This document shows positions 25,681 to 38,800 of a stretch of DNA of 64,000 bases, one piece after another. The stretch's first letter is position 1. Every line of letters starts with the position of its first letter. A program made the translations under genes and the position numbers. Below the pieces are notes generated by a model. It ran no database searches. It was not told the origin of the DNA and saw only the letters and a program-made list of their open reading frames with translations. The stretch is from contig WBMV01000073.1 in NCBI GenBank assembly GCA_013396655.1, positions 986,879 through 1,050,878 of the forward strand, in the 5' to 3' direction. This DNA comes from Campylorhamphus procurvoides. Lineage: Eukaryota; Chordata; Aves; Passeriformes; Dendrocolaptidae.

Positions 25681-26396
25681 CTGAGTCTTATGTGCTTATT
25701 TTTGTCTTCTTTTCCTCACATTGCACTGTCACTGTGGTCCCAACGGCACCGTTCCGGAGGGGCCAGGTGCTGCCTATGGCAGGACAGGCCCTGGCAAAGC
25801 CCAGCACAGCCAATCCACCTGCTGCCCGTAGCACATTCCCACTGGCAGGATACTGCATCTCTGGCTTCTTCCCATTTTTCATTGTAATGCTCATCAGAAA
25901 AAGCTTCTTCAAGAAGCTGGGTCGTTTTTTCTGTCTGAATTTGAAAGAAACTCTGGAAAAAAGTGCCCTTGACTTTCTCCATCCTTTCAGTGCTTTGAGC
26001 AGCACAAGGTGCTGGGTGTGTGCCCGATGGTGCAGTGCTGGTCTGCCCTGCCTGCCCCCCACAGGAGGCACCCCAGCTCTGGGGTCAGTGGTCTGGGCTG
26101 CCACAGCTGGGCAGTGGTGCACTCCCAGGAGCACAGTCCTGGAGGAGAGCAACAGTGGCTCGTCCCATGAGCAGCTCTTCCTTCCTCTGTCCTGCAGAAT
26201 GTTAGTGGAAGGACCAAGAGGAATACTGCATGCCAAGCAACAAGAGAAAATCTGATGGTGTGTCCTTGTGATCTTCCTTTCTTTGCCATCCGAGTTCCTT
26301 AATGTTCTTTAAAAAGTGTATCTTCTGTGTTGTTCTCTTGAAGTCATGGGCAGCCTTGTCATTGGTCAGCCAGTCACTCGGGGGTCCTGGGTGGGT
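25681..26396. other. Intergenic, no gene seen
   Basis: Begins T-rich, just past the proposed CDH22 cleavage site, and becomes mixed-composition sequence. An A/T-rich patch with AAAAAGCTTCTTCAAGAAGC near 25897 contains a short inverted repeat. No coding feature or repeat family was recognised. Confidence 0.5.
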
Positions 26397-26772
26397 CCTT
26401 CAGCCTGGAAAAGGGAAGGCTTCAGGGTGACATAATTGTGACTTTCCAGTACCTGAAGGGAGCCTACAGGAAAGATGGAGAGGAACTTTTTACAAGAGCA
26501 TGTAGTGACAGGGCAGCCGGGAATGGATTCAAACTATGAGAGTCAATTTAGATTAGGTATTAGAAGGAAATTCTTCCTTGGGATAGTGGTGAGGCACTGG
26601 AACAAGTTACCTAGAGAAGTTATGGAGGTCCCATCCCTAGAGATGTTCAAGACCAGGCTTGATGGAGCTCTGAGACACCTCATCTAGTGTAACATGTCCC
26701 TGCCTATGGCAGGAGAGTTAGAACTGGATGATCTTTAAGGTCCCTTCCAACCCAAACCATTCCATGGTTCTT
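26397..26772 (+). mobile_element. CR1 LINE, 5'-truncated 3' end
   Basis: Reads as the typical CR1 3' end: CTTCAGCCTGGAAAAGGGAA at the left, GTACCTGAAGGGAGCCTACA, and CCCTTCCAACCCAAACCATT then TCCATGGTTC at the right, next to the usual terminal ATTCTATGATTCT-type octamer position. Positions 26475-26687 still hold the end of ORF2 as one open frame (VVRHWNKLPREVMEVPSLEM, FKTRLDGALRHLI, stop), the C-terminus downstream of the reverse transcriptase. Extreme 5' truncation and no target-site duplication are normal for CR1. Too short to be active. Confidence 0.93.
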
Positions 26773-29700
26773 TATGGCTTCAGTGCAGCTGGGCATTGTC
26801 AATGGCTTTGGCGTGTGATCCATTCCCATGCTGATGATGTTGTGTGTTACAGCAGTGTTCAGTTACTGGCTGCAGCAAAAAATCCTCTTTTGTACTCAGT
26901 TTTAATACTGAAATGATGCAAATAAATGACACTCTGGCCTGACCACAGCTAAATCAATTGCTGGTGGTCTTTTTAATTGTCACAGACTGGGGAATGATGA
27001 ATGTGCTCGTGGCAAACAGGTGTGGAGCAGGCATGGAGAGAGGAGACATGGCTGAGCTTGGTGGTGGCCTCAGTGTAGGTCAGCAGACAGAACAAACAGA
27101 CTTTAAACTGCTCCATAAACTGACAATCATTTAAAAAGCATCTTGCAGTCCTGGCTGCAAAACAGAATTACTGATCCCCCAGGTCTTTGAGTGTTTCCAT
27201 ATCCTTCACCATCCCCATGCCTCTACTCCATCCTGCTCCCTTGATTATTCACTAAATGTTATGGAAGAAGCATCTGGTGGCCTTTGATGACAGCAGTCAG
27301 TGGGATGCTGTGAGAGAAGAGGGGAGTCTTGAGACAGGAGTGTTTTCCAGAGGCACGAGGTGTGCTGCCAGACCTCGACATGTGCAGTTTTCCTTTTCAC
27401 AGTTTCGGTGAGTGCCTCTACAGCTGCCAATCTTGAGGAGGCCTTTCTGCCAGCATCGCTGTTGATTACCCCCTCACAGTGAGTCTGTCAACACTGTGCT
27501 TGCAGCCACCTGCTCTGGCAGGTCTGGACATTTGGCCAGTTCTTGTTTGCAGAGAGCTGATGGTTGCAGTGTGTTTTCACCCAGGTTTCCAGCTCAGGTC
27601 CTTGACAACAAGAACTCTCATCCAGCTGCATAAACATGTTCTGTGAGTCCTGCTGTCCCACTTCAGGTACCCAAACGCCTCTGGACCCTGAAGGTCAGTG
27701 CCTGGCGTATTCTGGGAATCCACGTTGAGGAGGAAGTGTCTGCAGACACGGTACTCCTTGCAGTGACAAGGTGACAAGTACCTGGCATTGAGTGGTGAGC
27801 CTGGGCTGTGCAGAAATGGAGAGAGCTCAAAGCAACAAATTGCCAGCCAGAACCAGACCCTTCACTACAAAAGAGGAGGATTATTGAGAGCTCTGATTGC
27901 AGAAGCATCTGTGAAGATGCTTGAAGAGCTCCATGCCTCCTCAACACAGCCCCTTCTTAGGAAATTTTCCTATAGCAGCTCTGTCTCTCCAGCAGTCGCA
28001 CAGCAACTTCATTGCAGAGCAGGGAAAGGGCAGGTCTCTCTCCTCCTTCCGCAGGAAAGGAAGCCAGTCCTGGTCTGCAAATGATGGCACTCAGCACATG
28101 GGACGTGGTCTGTGGCTGTCTGCTGGCAGTGGTGGAGGATGGTGGAGCAGCACTTGCTGCTGTCACATTCTGAGCGGGTCCTGCAGGGCTGATGCTTTTA
28201 TTCCCCATCAGCCACTGGCTGCTGCAACCCCAGCACAGGGAGGCTGTATCAGTCACCTCCAACACCTGCAGTGAGCCATGGAGAGCTCCAGAAGGCAAGG
28301 TGTCCAGGCCTCCTCCAGAGAGGTATTTGCAAAAGATGGATGTGATCTGCTGGGATCATTAAGGAGAAGTGAAAAAAGGGCAGCAATACCTACTCCCCCA
28401 GGAGGGAAATCCATCTCTGGTAACTGAGTGCAACAAGGCCATGTCAACCTCCACCTCCCGCTCCCACTGGCAGTATGCTGCTCGAGAAGGTGATCCCTTC
28501 TCCCCTGTATCCTCTGAGGAAGCTGCTTTATCACCAGAAAGCTGACTTCTTTAACCACCTCCAACACAGATAATATCCCAGCTCCCTATGTCCTTTCATT
28601 TACTAAGCCCTTGAGCTTCCTTCAGGGTTGGTGTCAGACTCTCCCTGCTCAGCAAAATCTCAGTTTTACATCTCTGCCCTGTGCTTGGTGCAGGCAGCAG
28701 CTCTGTCTTCTCTGGGCTATGTTGCTCTGACACAGTGCTCTGGTTTGTGCTCTCTACTTGCTATGGCACCACTGCTTCCCAGCCCATTCCAGGAGCATTC
28801 CCAGCTCCTGGAGATGACCTGGTCTTGTGTTTGGTGGCACCAGGTCTTGCTTCCCAGTCACTGGAGGAAACCAAGCTGTGTTTCCAGGCAGCTGTCATGG
28901 CTCTGTCACCACAGCCAGAGAAGCTGGAGAGAAACAAGATAATTGAATTCCACATGGCCCTGGAATTGTGCTCCTGAGCAGGCTGTGGGGCTGAAACCAC
29001 CCTTTGCCCTGCTGAGCACCCAGGTCAGTGTGGTGGAGAGCTGGTGTTCCTGCTGCCACCAGGACTATGTCAGCTATGCTGAGCTGGCCATTGTCTGTCA
29101 CTCACACATCCCAGCCTGGCCTTTCTCCAGCCTCACAATCCCTTTTCAGATGAGTGTGGTTTTAATGTCTGTTCTTCAGATTCTTAGGGAAGGACCTTGG
29201 GCTTTGCAAAGCTGAATCCAGCACAGGTGGGCAGAGTGTGAAGCAGTTGGGATACAAAGGCAAAGCCTTTGTCCCCAGCCAGGGTCCCTCACACAGCAAT
29301 TGCACAACCCTGGAGCCTATTCCTTGGAGTTTGCCTCCACTGGGCTGTGCAATGTGTTATACCATCCACCCACCTCTTCTGCTGCTGCGTGTGCTGGTTG
29401 GCCATGGTTGGGAGGCCAAGTGGTGTTTCTTAGACATCCCTCATCTGTTGTCAGTGACAGTGAGTGTTTGTGGCATGGAGGTTGTTAACTGCTCTGTCCA
29501 GCTACACTGCAGGCTCATAGACATCCATTTTTCATCTCTCCATCAGTACTGTGGAGGAGCCGCTCAGGTGAGCATGAATTGGTCCAGCTGTTTGCTGGAG
29601 AAACATCCACCAGCCATTTCTAAGCAGAATGCATCCCCTTAGCTAGTGTTCCTACCATGGTAATTCAGGAAGTTTTAATCCCTTTTCTGCTGGGGGAAGC

Positions 29701-32700
29701 ACACACTGCCATCCACCCCAACAGAGCCAGCCCACAGCAGCTTCCACCGAGTCAGGAGTCACTCACCTTTAGCCAGGAGCCAGGCAGCTGTTGAAATCCC
29801 TTCACACTACACACAAATTAGGCATTGAAAACACTCATTACAGCCAACATGACACGCCTTCATTATTGCAGAATAATTGTCTGAAAGGCTCAGCTCGAAG
29901 CACAAGCTTCACTTGGTGCAGGAATGTGATAAAAAGAAAACAGGAAGTGCAATCAATGCTTGTAATCCTTTTAAATAAAAAGGTACTTGCTAGTAGCTGC
30001 CAACATCTTTAAAAAGCTGTGATTTCCCCGGAGAGAGCCCTTATCAGCTATGACTGCGTGTCATTCTGGCTGTCTGTCAATCCATCAGACTTCAGTGCCA
30101 CTGACATTAAGAAGCCAGGCGTTAAGATTATCACATTTACCCGTAATGTAGCACAGATTGTGTTGACATTTGGGAAGTATTCCACCACAGGAGCCATTTG
30201 ACTTCAATGCTTTCTTTCTGAAGAAACAAATGCTTTGAAATATTTGAGGGCAGGAGCCTGCTCTGCCTGCAGGGTGCTGGCGTGGGGAGCAGGAGGAGGC
30301 TGAGGGTGTGTGGGCAATGACCGTGAGCAGGAGGGATGCCAACCATGCCGTAGGAGTGGGAAGCAGACCCAGGCTCTGAGGGGGCTGTGGCAGGGCTGGG
30401 TCCCAGAAATGCTTTCCCATTCTTTCCCAGCACCTGTCACAGAACAATGAGGTACTTGAGCTGGCTGAGGAGAGTTTCCCTGTGCCCACTCAGGCAGGTG
30501 TGCAGCACTTGCTGTGCCATAGGGACCCAGAGAGCAGCACTCTCTTTCTTCTCTGCACTGTCCTTTCTCCTCTGCACTGTCCTTTCTTCTCCTGGCACTC
30601 CTACTCCCAGGAAGGCCTTGGCTCTGTCCACAATGGAGAAGGGGATGTTCCAGGCTAGGCCATAGAAACAATGGTAAATGACCTGAAATGAACTGATTAA
30701 TCTCTTTAAATAACTGTGAAACCGTTCTCCAGAAAAAGTTAATCTACTCTAAATGGCTCTGGTGCTTTTTCTGGGCTCCAATCAATAAGTGGTCGCTTGC
30801 TTTTCATGTGTAATTCACAGTAATTGCAAAAGAACGTTTTCTGAAGAAAATGACACTCTGCAAGCAGAAATGTAAAGAGGCATAAGGACCAATTGTCTTT
30901 AAATCCCAGCACAAGGCACACTGTCAGATGTGCTGGTGAGCTGGAGGTGCTGCGGCATCACAGCTCTGTGTCCTGGGTTCCTCTTTGGGAAGCTGCTGGA
31001 GGTGTTGGAGCATGTTGTGTCCAGATGGTTTGGTTGGGAAGCTCAGCTGCTTCCAGGTCTGGCTGCCAGGACCTTGGCCCGTGGACACCCAGTCCACCAG
31101 CTGCAGAGAGAAGGTGGCTGCAAGATTACAAGTTTAGGCAGAGATACATCCCTTTCCTGCCACCACAGACATTGCTGGCACTTGAAGGCAGCTGTGCTCC
31201 CTGCCAGGCTGTCCCATCCAGGCCAGCACTGCCCCTGCAGAGTAGCATTCTGCCATCACCCAGGGCTTCTGTGGTTCAGGATGGGCCCTGTGTGCAGAGC
31301 TGGTGCTGCTTAGCACAGGTCACATCCCCAGGTCTGTTCTGTACCCTTCATCTCCTGCTCAAGTTTTCCCCAGACAGAATTACCCCACCCTTACCCAGCC
31401 TCGAGCCATGGCTGCCTGATAGTGGGACAGGCACCCCCTTCCAAGGAGTCCACTGCTTTTCCATCATATGCTGTAAAACCAGAGCATAATTTTCCAGGAT
31501 GTCATTCTAATTCTAGTGAGAAAGCTTATTACTTGTGATTTATCCATAAAAAAGCATGGTGAGTTAGGCCCGTGTGTCTCTGGGTTTGTGCATCAATCCA
31601 TCCCGGGGGTGGCAGGCTCTCCGCAGGGCAGGGGGAGCAGATCCAGGGGCTGAGGTGAGCATGCCACTGTGATTGACATGCTGCTTTTACTGGCTGTAAA
31701 GCCTCTGACATATTCCTTTTGGCTCGGTGCAGATCTGCACTGCTGAGCTCCAGCACAAATGTCATTAAAACATGTTCTACCCATGGTACCTATAAATAAT
31801 TGAGGCAGCAGGTCTGCACTGAGCTCTGTGCTGCAGCTTTCTGCTCCTCCAGTGAGGGGACCAGGAAGATGACCTCTCCTCCCACTCACTATCTTTGATG
31901 TGAAGGGGCACCTGGCGCTTGTCCCCACGCTCATTTCTCTGCTTGCTGCATTCCCAGCCCATGCAGGAGATCCCAAAGCTGGGGGGTCTGGGGTGCTCCC
32001 TGCAGGGAGGTGAATCCAGACCACTGGACTCCAGACCTTGCCATTATGGGCTGTTAACAGTGTCTGGGTCCTGCACAGAGCACTGCTGTGTGTAGGTGTG
32101 TGTGGAGCACCTGGCATGCAAGTAGAGGGGCCCCAGGACTCCTGGGGTGGGCAGTGGTTCCTGGCTGCCAATGCCCACCACTTCCCAACCTGCTCAAAGT
32201 TCCAGAGCTGCCCAGGGCAGCGCCTGCAGGTCTCACTGCATCAGCGTGGGGCCTGCCCAGGTAAATGCTATCTGAAATAATGCATTTGGATGCATTTCCA
32301 ATACTGTCACTAAACGTGTGGGAAATACACAAGCCTGAGAGGGAAATCCATGGCTGAGGATGCTTGTTGCTGTTGTGGCTTTGGTAGTGTAATCCACCCC
32401 CAAGCACAGTTTTCCTCACCTGGCCAAGGGTGATGGGAGCATCCTGTCCCTGTGTGAGAGCCAGCACAGTGTAGTGCTACTACTACCCATCCATTCATGG
32501 TTCAGACCACTCTAGTCTTTCTCCAAGTCCTGGCACAAAGAGTGAGTGCCATTCTTGATTTGGGCTCCTGCAGACCAACAGGCAAGGGCCATGAGCTGGT
32601 GGATGAGCTTGCCTGAGGGAAGGCAGCAGTCTGAGACACCTGCGTGGGACACCCATGTGGGACACCAGCAGGTTTCCCTGTCCCTGGTGAGAGGGCCAAG

Positions 32701-34559
32701 CTCACACCTTCAGCACCAGCCCCCTGCACCTCCCATCAGGCAGTTCTGGTTCCCTTCAAGCCCACAAACAAATTTTTTCTTTCCTTCCTTCCTTCTCATG
32801 ACAACCACCAGCTCCCCCATGCCAGTGGGAGTCATTTGCAGGCGTCACACTGGGAACTTGCAGTATAAATACAGAGTGCTAATACCCCACTTTGCTGCAC
32901 TGGAAGCAGTGACCCCAGGGTGACACCATTCCCCTGGCAGCCTGCACCCATCAGCCTGAACCCAGACACTGCTCAGCTTCACAGCTCCTTCCACCTCCCT
33001 GGATTCAGGTGAGTGCACATGCAAGGGAACTGTGTCATGGCCACACACAGAGGTCTCCCCATTGCCCAGCACAGAGATGTGCACGGAGCCCTAGCAGAGT
33101 GTTCTGGTGATGGAGGAACCCTCTCCAGTCCCAGTGGCATGCCCTGGGTAGCAGGGCTGAGTGTGCCTGTGCACACACGTGTGTGCAGCGGTGTGCACGT
33201 GCAGAGGCAGGTGCTGTCTGCGTGTGGAGGCGTGCAGCCATGCAGAAGCATGTGTGTGCTGAGGCAGACACTGCGCTGTGCAGCGTGTGTGTGCCCTGAC
33301 AGATCGGGAAGGTGTATTAAATAGCAGCTGTCGGGCTCTTCCCAGGCACAGCGGTAACACAATTGGGACCATTGTGATGTCTTCTTAATTTAAACTCGTG
33401 TTGTCTTTCAGCCACGTGCTAATGAGGGCTAATGGGGAGATCATTTGTTGTTTGCCAGCATCGCTGTGTGCATTGCCACGGCTCTGTCACTCCTGCAGCC
33501 TGGCTGTCCTCACTGGCTGGTGTCTTTCCCTGCCATGCTGCTCTGATGGGAAAAGGGCTTGGGGTCTGCTCCCTCGGGAGAGAACTCTGGTGCAGCATGT
33601 CAAAAACTGCTCCAGTGAGACAACTTCTCCAACCACAGAGCAGCAGGACTAATTTGGGGAGCCGAGCCTCCTGGTGCTGTTTGTGAACAGTGCCCGGGGT
33701 CTCCAGAGCTCCCTTGTGTTGCAGCATCAACAGCCCCAAAAGCCTGATCAGCCCCTGTGGCTGGGACACCTGTGGTGCTGCCATGGCCCCTCCTGCCCCT
33801 GCAGCCCCAGGACAGCCACACTTCTCACAGGGAAGGGACAGCCAACTGCTCATCTGGTCCATGTCACCCCTCATGCTGCCCTGTTTTGCCTCAGGGTCTG
33901 CACAGGGCACAGGGGTCACTGGTAACCTGAGGAGTGATGGTTTGTCCACATCTCAGTACATTTTGTCACCTGCATGCCCATCCTGGCAGGAATGGCCATG
34001 GTGCTGGTGCTTGGGGATGGAGCAGCTCTGCATGGGACACCTCTGCTCCACAGGGCTGCTATGGGCTTCACAGCAAGGATGGAGTTCCAGGAGCAACCTG
34101 AGGCGCATCGTCCCTCCCTCTCCCTCCCTGTGCCCTGCTCTCCCTGCTCCACAGCTGCAGGGTGCCAGCTGTGCAGCAGGACCCTGTCCCAGGGGCTGGT
34201 GGAAGGAGCCCAATGGATGCCAGTGCCAACCTGTTAGAGTGGGAGCAGGAGTGGGAGCGGGGCACAGGGAGCTCCACGGTGGCAGCATCCCTAGAGCTGC
34301 TTTTCCCAGCACTAACCCACACATTTATCAGGATTAATGAAGCATGCAACAAACAGATCGGGGAGGCAAAGAAAGCAGCAGACAGAGACAGTGGCTGGCA
34401 GCAGGCAGAGAGAGATGAGGGGGCGTGCTGTGTTGACAGGGGAGCAGTGGCACAAAGCCACATATGCACTAGCTAGCCAGAGCTCCATGTGAGCAGTGCA
34501 GCTCCCTGGGTACATGCTACCAAATTCCTGCCTGGACACATGGGAATTCTCATGTTTGC
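26773..34559. other. Intergenic, no gene seen
   Basis: No exon set, RNA gene or autonomous repeat was recognised. Features visible are an AATAAA at 26921, an AT-rich patch at 29780-30240 with TTTAAATAAAAAGG and several poly(A)-like blocks, a doubled CTCTGCACTGTCCTTTCTYC unit at 30549-30586, an AT-rich patch at 30660-30900, a TTCC run near 32782 and a GTGTGC-rich stretch at 33160-33300. Open frames match chance expectation in GC-rich DNA. Confidence 0.6.
29780..30240. promoter_or_regulatory. Candidate conserved AT-rich island
   Basis: Unlike its GC-rich surroundings, this stretch is AT-rich and free of recognisable repeats, with ATTATTGCAGAATAATTGTC, TTTTAAATAAAAAGGTAC and GTTAAGATTATCACATTTAC blocks (homeodomain- and GATA-like cores). 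Regulatory function is inferred from composition alone. Confidence 0.25.
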
Positions 34560-35005
34560 TCATCATTATTCACATAGGCATGAAGAAAAGAGAGGCAGTC
34601 TTACCAGAGATCAGCCATCAATGCCTGAAAAAGGCCATTGAATACTAACACAGCCACTTATGCCATATTTGCATACTTGCTTAATAAAAAATTATGGCCG
34701 TTCAAAGCCCAATCATTAATTACCCAGCATATTTTTGTTTAACTCCCTCCTTTTTTATTACAGACTAAGCTGTTTTCCTGCTTATTCAGCAAAAACTCCC
34801 TACTCTTCCACCAGGATGAGACGTGCAATAAATATGTACTTATTAAGTGTGCATTACAACTGCATGAGCTGGGAGAAGTAATAACAGGCCCAACATAATG
34901 CTGAAGTATTTATGCATGTACCTAGGGCCACTTTAGCTATTTATTTTCACAAAGAAATTAAATTAGATAGTTTGATAGCTCTCAGTGTGATTATGGTGGG
35001 AATTT
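34560..35005. promoter_or_regulatory. Candidate enhancer between CDH22 and CD40
   Basis: The most striking AT-rich island in the window. It contains a perfect octamer ATTTGCAT (34667-34674), a homeodomain-type ATTAATTA (34715-34722), TAATAAAAAATTATGG, GCAATAAATATGTACTTATT and a TTAAATTAGATAG block. It is low in CpG, has no open frame and no repeat-family signature, and is flanked by GC-rich DNA. This is the usual look of a deeply conserved developmental enhancer, but conservation cannot be seen here. The closest genes are CDH22 and CD40. Confidence 0.4.
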
Positions 35006-35168
35006 ACATAAGGCCCAGCCTGTCAGGTTGGGGAGGTGTGAAGGCACAAGTGCACAGGGAGGACAGGCTGCCAACGTCCTGCCAAGCCACATGTGCAGGG
35101 CACAACCCCCTGCCAGAAGGGTCAGTGCCCAGTCAACCTGCTCTGCCTCCCAGCCAGACATCCCATGG

Positions 35169-35288
35169 GGACACCAGCCAGGCAGGGTGGACACCAGGTA
35201 GTGAGGATGGACACCAGGTAGTGAGGATGCACACCAGGCAGTGAGGATGCACACCAGGCGGTGAGGATGGACACTGGGCAGGCAGAAT
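35169..35288 (+). repeat. 20-bp minisatellite, about six copies
   Basis: Tandem 20-bp unit GGACACCAGGTAGTGAGGAT with G/C and T/C variants. Four near-identical central copies (35189-35268) are flanked by a diverged copy on each side. A shadow open frame through it is an artefact of a period not divisible by three. Confidence 0.9.
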
Positions 35289-35630
35289 GTGGCTGCTCAC
35301 TGCTGGGACCACCCAGTGACTCTTTGTGGGAAAGGTGGCCCTTGGAGAAAAACACTGGGGACATGAAGAGAAGCAAGTTTTCTCAGGAAAATTGCCATTT
35401 CAAATCCTTCTCACTTGAAAGAATCCCAGCTTCTTTGTGAGTGTTTAACACCCACTCTCCATAGATGCCTTTGACAGGAGATATGACATCTGCTCCAGAC
35501 AGGAGAAGGGATGGGGAGGGCAGGGCCACCCCCCTACACCCCATGGCCCTCACTGCCCTGCAGGAGGCTCCGCAATTAGTGAGCGACCTGATTAGCTCTG
35601 ATTGCACACCCGCCGCCCGCAGCGGTGAGA

Positions 35631-35722
35631 GCCTGCGGCACTGCCTGCAGTGCTGCCTGTAGTGCTGCCTGCGGCGCTGCCTGCACTGCTGCCTGTGGTG
35701 CTGCCTGCACTGCTGCCAGCTC
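35631..35722 (+). repeat. 12-bp tandem repeat (TGCTGCCTGCAG-like)
   Basis: About seven copies of a 12-bp unit close to TGCTGCCTGCRG, interrupted by substitutions. Because the period is a multiple of three, it gives a repetitive Arg/Gln reading on the - strand, which is not a protein. Confidence 0.85.
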
Positions 35723-35775
35723 TGCCCCACCATGACCCCACACCAGCCCTGGGGACCACCCCAGGGCACTGCAGA

Positions 35776-35836
35776 GGGCACCAAGCCTGGGGGCACCAAA
35801 CCTGGGGTCACTGAGCCTGGGGGGACACAGCCCAGG
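35776..35836 (+). repeat. 15-bp tandem repeat, about four copies
   Basis: Units GGGCACCAAGCCTGG, GGGCACCAAACCTGG and GGTCACTGAGCCTGG, followed by a diverged copy. It is the third short tandem array within 0.7 kb. Confidence 0.85.
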
Positions 35837-38800
35837 GAGGACTGACCCTGGGGGCCACCCACCTGTTCACACAAGGCTGGGGCCACCTGCAGCCCCCGCT
35901 GCTCCCCAGAGAGTGGTGTCCCCTTGCACTTGTCCCCTTGGTGTCTGACATCCCCCCATGCCTGTCCTGTGGGTTCCTGATGTCTCCAAGTTATTAAAGA
36001 TGGGATTTTTAAATAGCACAAAAGATGTACAAGTTTTGCCATGTCAGCACGGGGGAGTGACAGGAGCTGCTGGGAACCAGCCCAGCCCTGCCAGTGACAG
36101 TGTCCTTTAATTACAATTGATGACCTGGAATCTCCCTTCCCTAGTGCTCACCAGCTCATTGCCTCACGGCAGGACATTGGGATCCCAGGCCCCATCCAAC
36201 CCTTCCCTGGACTCGGGTGCAATCTGCTCTGCTCCTCTAATTGCACACATTTTATCCAATCGAAACGAAACATTGGCAAAATGCCTTCCCAGGAAGGCAG
36301 AGGTGTCTCGGAGAAGTGCCCTATGCCTGGCCATCCATGCATGCTGCAGCATCGTGGTCCTGGTCACCCCGTGCCCTTCAGCAGCTGCTTCCAGTGGGGG
36401 CTTGTAGAGAAACCAGCAGCTGCCAGATACGGGGTAGTGTTTGCTGGCAAAGGAAGTGAGAGGAAAACTGTCTCTGCCTGGGGCACAGCTCAGTTGGAAG
36501 CACATGAGCTGAGCACCAGGGCTGACCATGGATGTGCTGGCTTGCCAAGAGGAGTGTGAGAACCACCGCTCACTGGTGGAACAGGAGGGAGCACAGCTCA
36601 GCAATTACAGCACAATTAGCTCAAACAGCAGGTTGATTGTAAATTGCAGCTCTGTGCCAACTACAAGTACGGAGCGAATGGCTGGCGGGAGCTCTCCCGC
36701 AGCCCGGCTGTCTCTGCTCGGGTCCGAGCCAAGTGGGAGGTGTAGAGCAAAGGCTCAGAGCATCCCCTGCGAGGTGTCCTGGCACCTGGCCCCTCACTCC
36801 ACCCCCTCGGGCTGCTGTGGACACAGGAGAGGTGGTGAGGAGCCCCATGGGCTTGCTGGGGCATGGTTCCTCTACGGAGGGCTGCCAGGAGCCACTCTGC
36901 AGGCAGGAGTTGTTTGACCTTCCAAGGGCTGCAGGGTACAGGAGCCACACTGCCTTTCCAGAGCATCTCTTGCCCCAGCAAAGCTTCCGGACAGGCCCTG
37001 CTCCGTGCTGGGGCTCTGGACTCTTGCTGGGTAAGGATCTGGCACGAGTGGTGCCACTCAGGGGCCTCAAACCAAGTCCAGGGTATGGCACGGGTGACAG
37101 AAAGATGGTAGTTGTTACACTCCTCCTGCACTCCGTGCAAGGAGCAGCCATAGGGGACAGCATCTCCTCATAGGGGACAGCAGACCCCCGGACCAGTCCC
37201 TGTGGGGCAGGGAGGGACAGCTGAGCATGTGCTCATCTTGCAGGAGCAGTCACAGCCTAGAAGGGGATGATGGCAATCAATGTGTGCACCTTTCCTGGGA
37301 ACGACTCTGCCTCAAAGACACCTGTTCCCTGCACCATCCCATCCCATGCTGTCCTGCCTGGCATACACAGGACAGGAACCCCCAGGGAACAGGAGGGGGC
37401 CCAAACAGGAGGCAGCCTGTCCCTTGTGCCCATGCAGGCATTCGCCCTAGTCCTTGTGCAGGGCATGAGGCAGCCTGGCTGCTCCAGCCAGTCATGGAGA
37501 TGTGGCAGAACTCTTGTGCAGCCCTGAGGAGGGATGGGCTTCTCCACACCAGAGCTCCACTCCCTCAGCTGTACTGGGGGCACCTGTGATATAAGTACAG
37601 GAGGGCTCAGGGCTGCCCGTGGGGCTTGTGGCAGCCCCTGTCCCCTTGGAAGGCACTCCTCTGAGAGATGGCAGGGGGATGCTCATAGCCAGCTTTGGGG
37701 ATGGCTGTGCTCTCAGCAAAGTTCCTGTTGGCTCTGTCCCCCAGATTGTGCTGGCAGTGGGGCTGGTGCTCGTGGAGCTGTGTGCTCAGTGGCAGTGGCA
37801 GACGGTCACCAAGTCTGTGCCAGGGAGGGGCAGGAGGTGCCCCTGTACCTCGGCTGTCCCTGTGCGTGGGCTGTGGAGGGGCCTGTGGCGGGCAGGGGGC
37901 AACGCCTGTCAGCCTGCTGAGGCTGATGCCTTCCATCTCCGAGTTACTGGCTCGTGTCAGGGCAGAGCTGGAAATGTCAGGGACTGCTGCAGGGTGACCG
38001 TGCAGAGTGGCAGATGGTCAATGATGGATTTGTCACTTCAGATTCAGGCAGTTTTTAAATATTCAGCAGAATCGGAGGTGACAGCTCATGGCAGCAGGCA
38101 GAATTTCTGTACATCTCAGTAAGACCTCCTGGCCCCCTGGGAGGTGGGGCACAGCAGGACAAATCCTGCGGCAGCGGCTGGGGACAGCACAGCCTGGGAC
38201 CGTGCCATGCATGGCCAGGGCTCCCTGTGCTCCCCAAGGCCCGTGACCCAGTGGTGGTGCAGGTGCTGTGTCTGTTCTGCCCCAGCTGCTCCTCACGAGC
38301 TGGAGCATCCATGCAGTACCTGTGCTGCCTGTAGCCACTGTGCATTGTCAGGAACAGTGGGCTGGGGTGTATCCAAGGCACCAGGGGCTCCCAGTGGGTC
38401 TGCACAGGAGTTGGCACATCCCAGCTGTTTGGTGACAGCTGTGGCAACCACATTCTGAGGAGAGGCTCAGCGAATGCCAGTGTGCAGGAGGCTCTCAGGA
38501 CAGGAGGATTGGGGGTCTGGGGAGGCCATGGTTAAGGGCAGGTGCAGACAGGGCCAGACCCAGGCTGAGTGTGCAGGGTAGCCTGATCAGGGGAGAGAGA
38601 GAGATGCAGCTCAGCACAGCCTGCAAGAGCCACCCTCAAGAGAGATGTGCCTCGGGACAGCAAATGGGGTGCCTGCTGGGGCACATGCAGGTGCTCTGCA
38701 GATTCAGTGACAGCAGCACTAAGGTAGGGACCAGTGCTGCAGTGCTGTGCAGTAGGTCAGGGCTGCTCGAGGGGTAGAAACAAGCAGACTTTTGAGAGAG

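Noticed and set aside
35169..35288. Regular repeat array considered as CRISPR
   Set aside because: Units are directly adjacent 20-mers without unique spacers, in a vertebrate genome. It is a minisatellite.
35631..35722. Arg/Gln-repeat protein on - strand
   Set aside because: Produced by a 12-bp tandem repeat, with no coding context.
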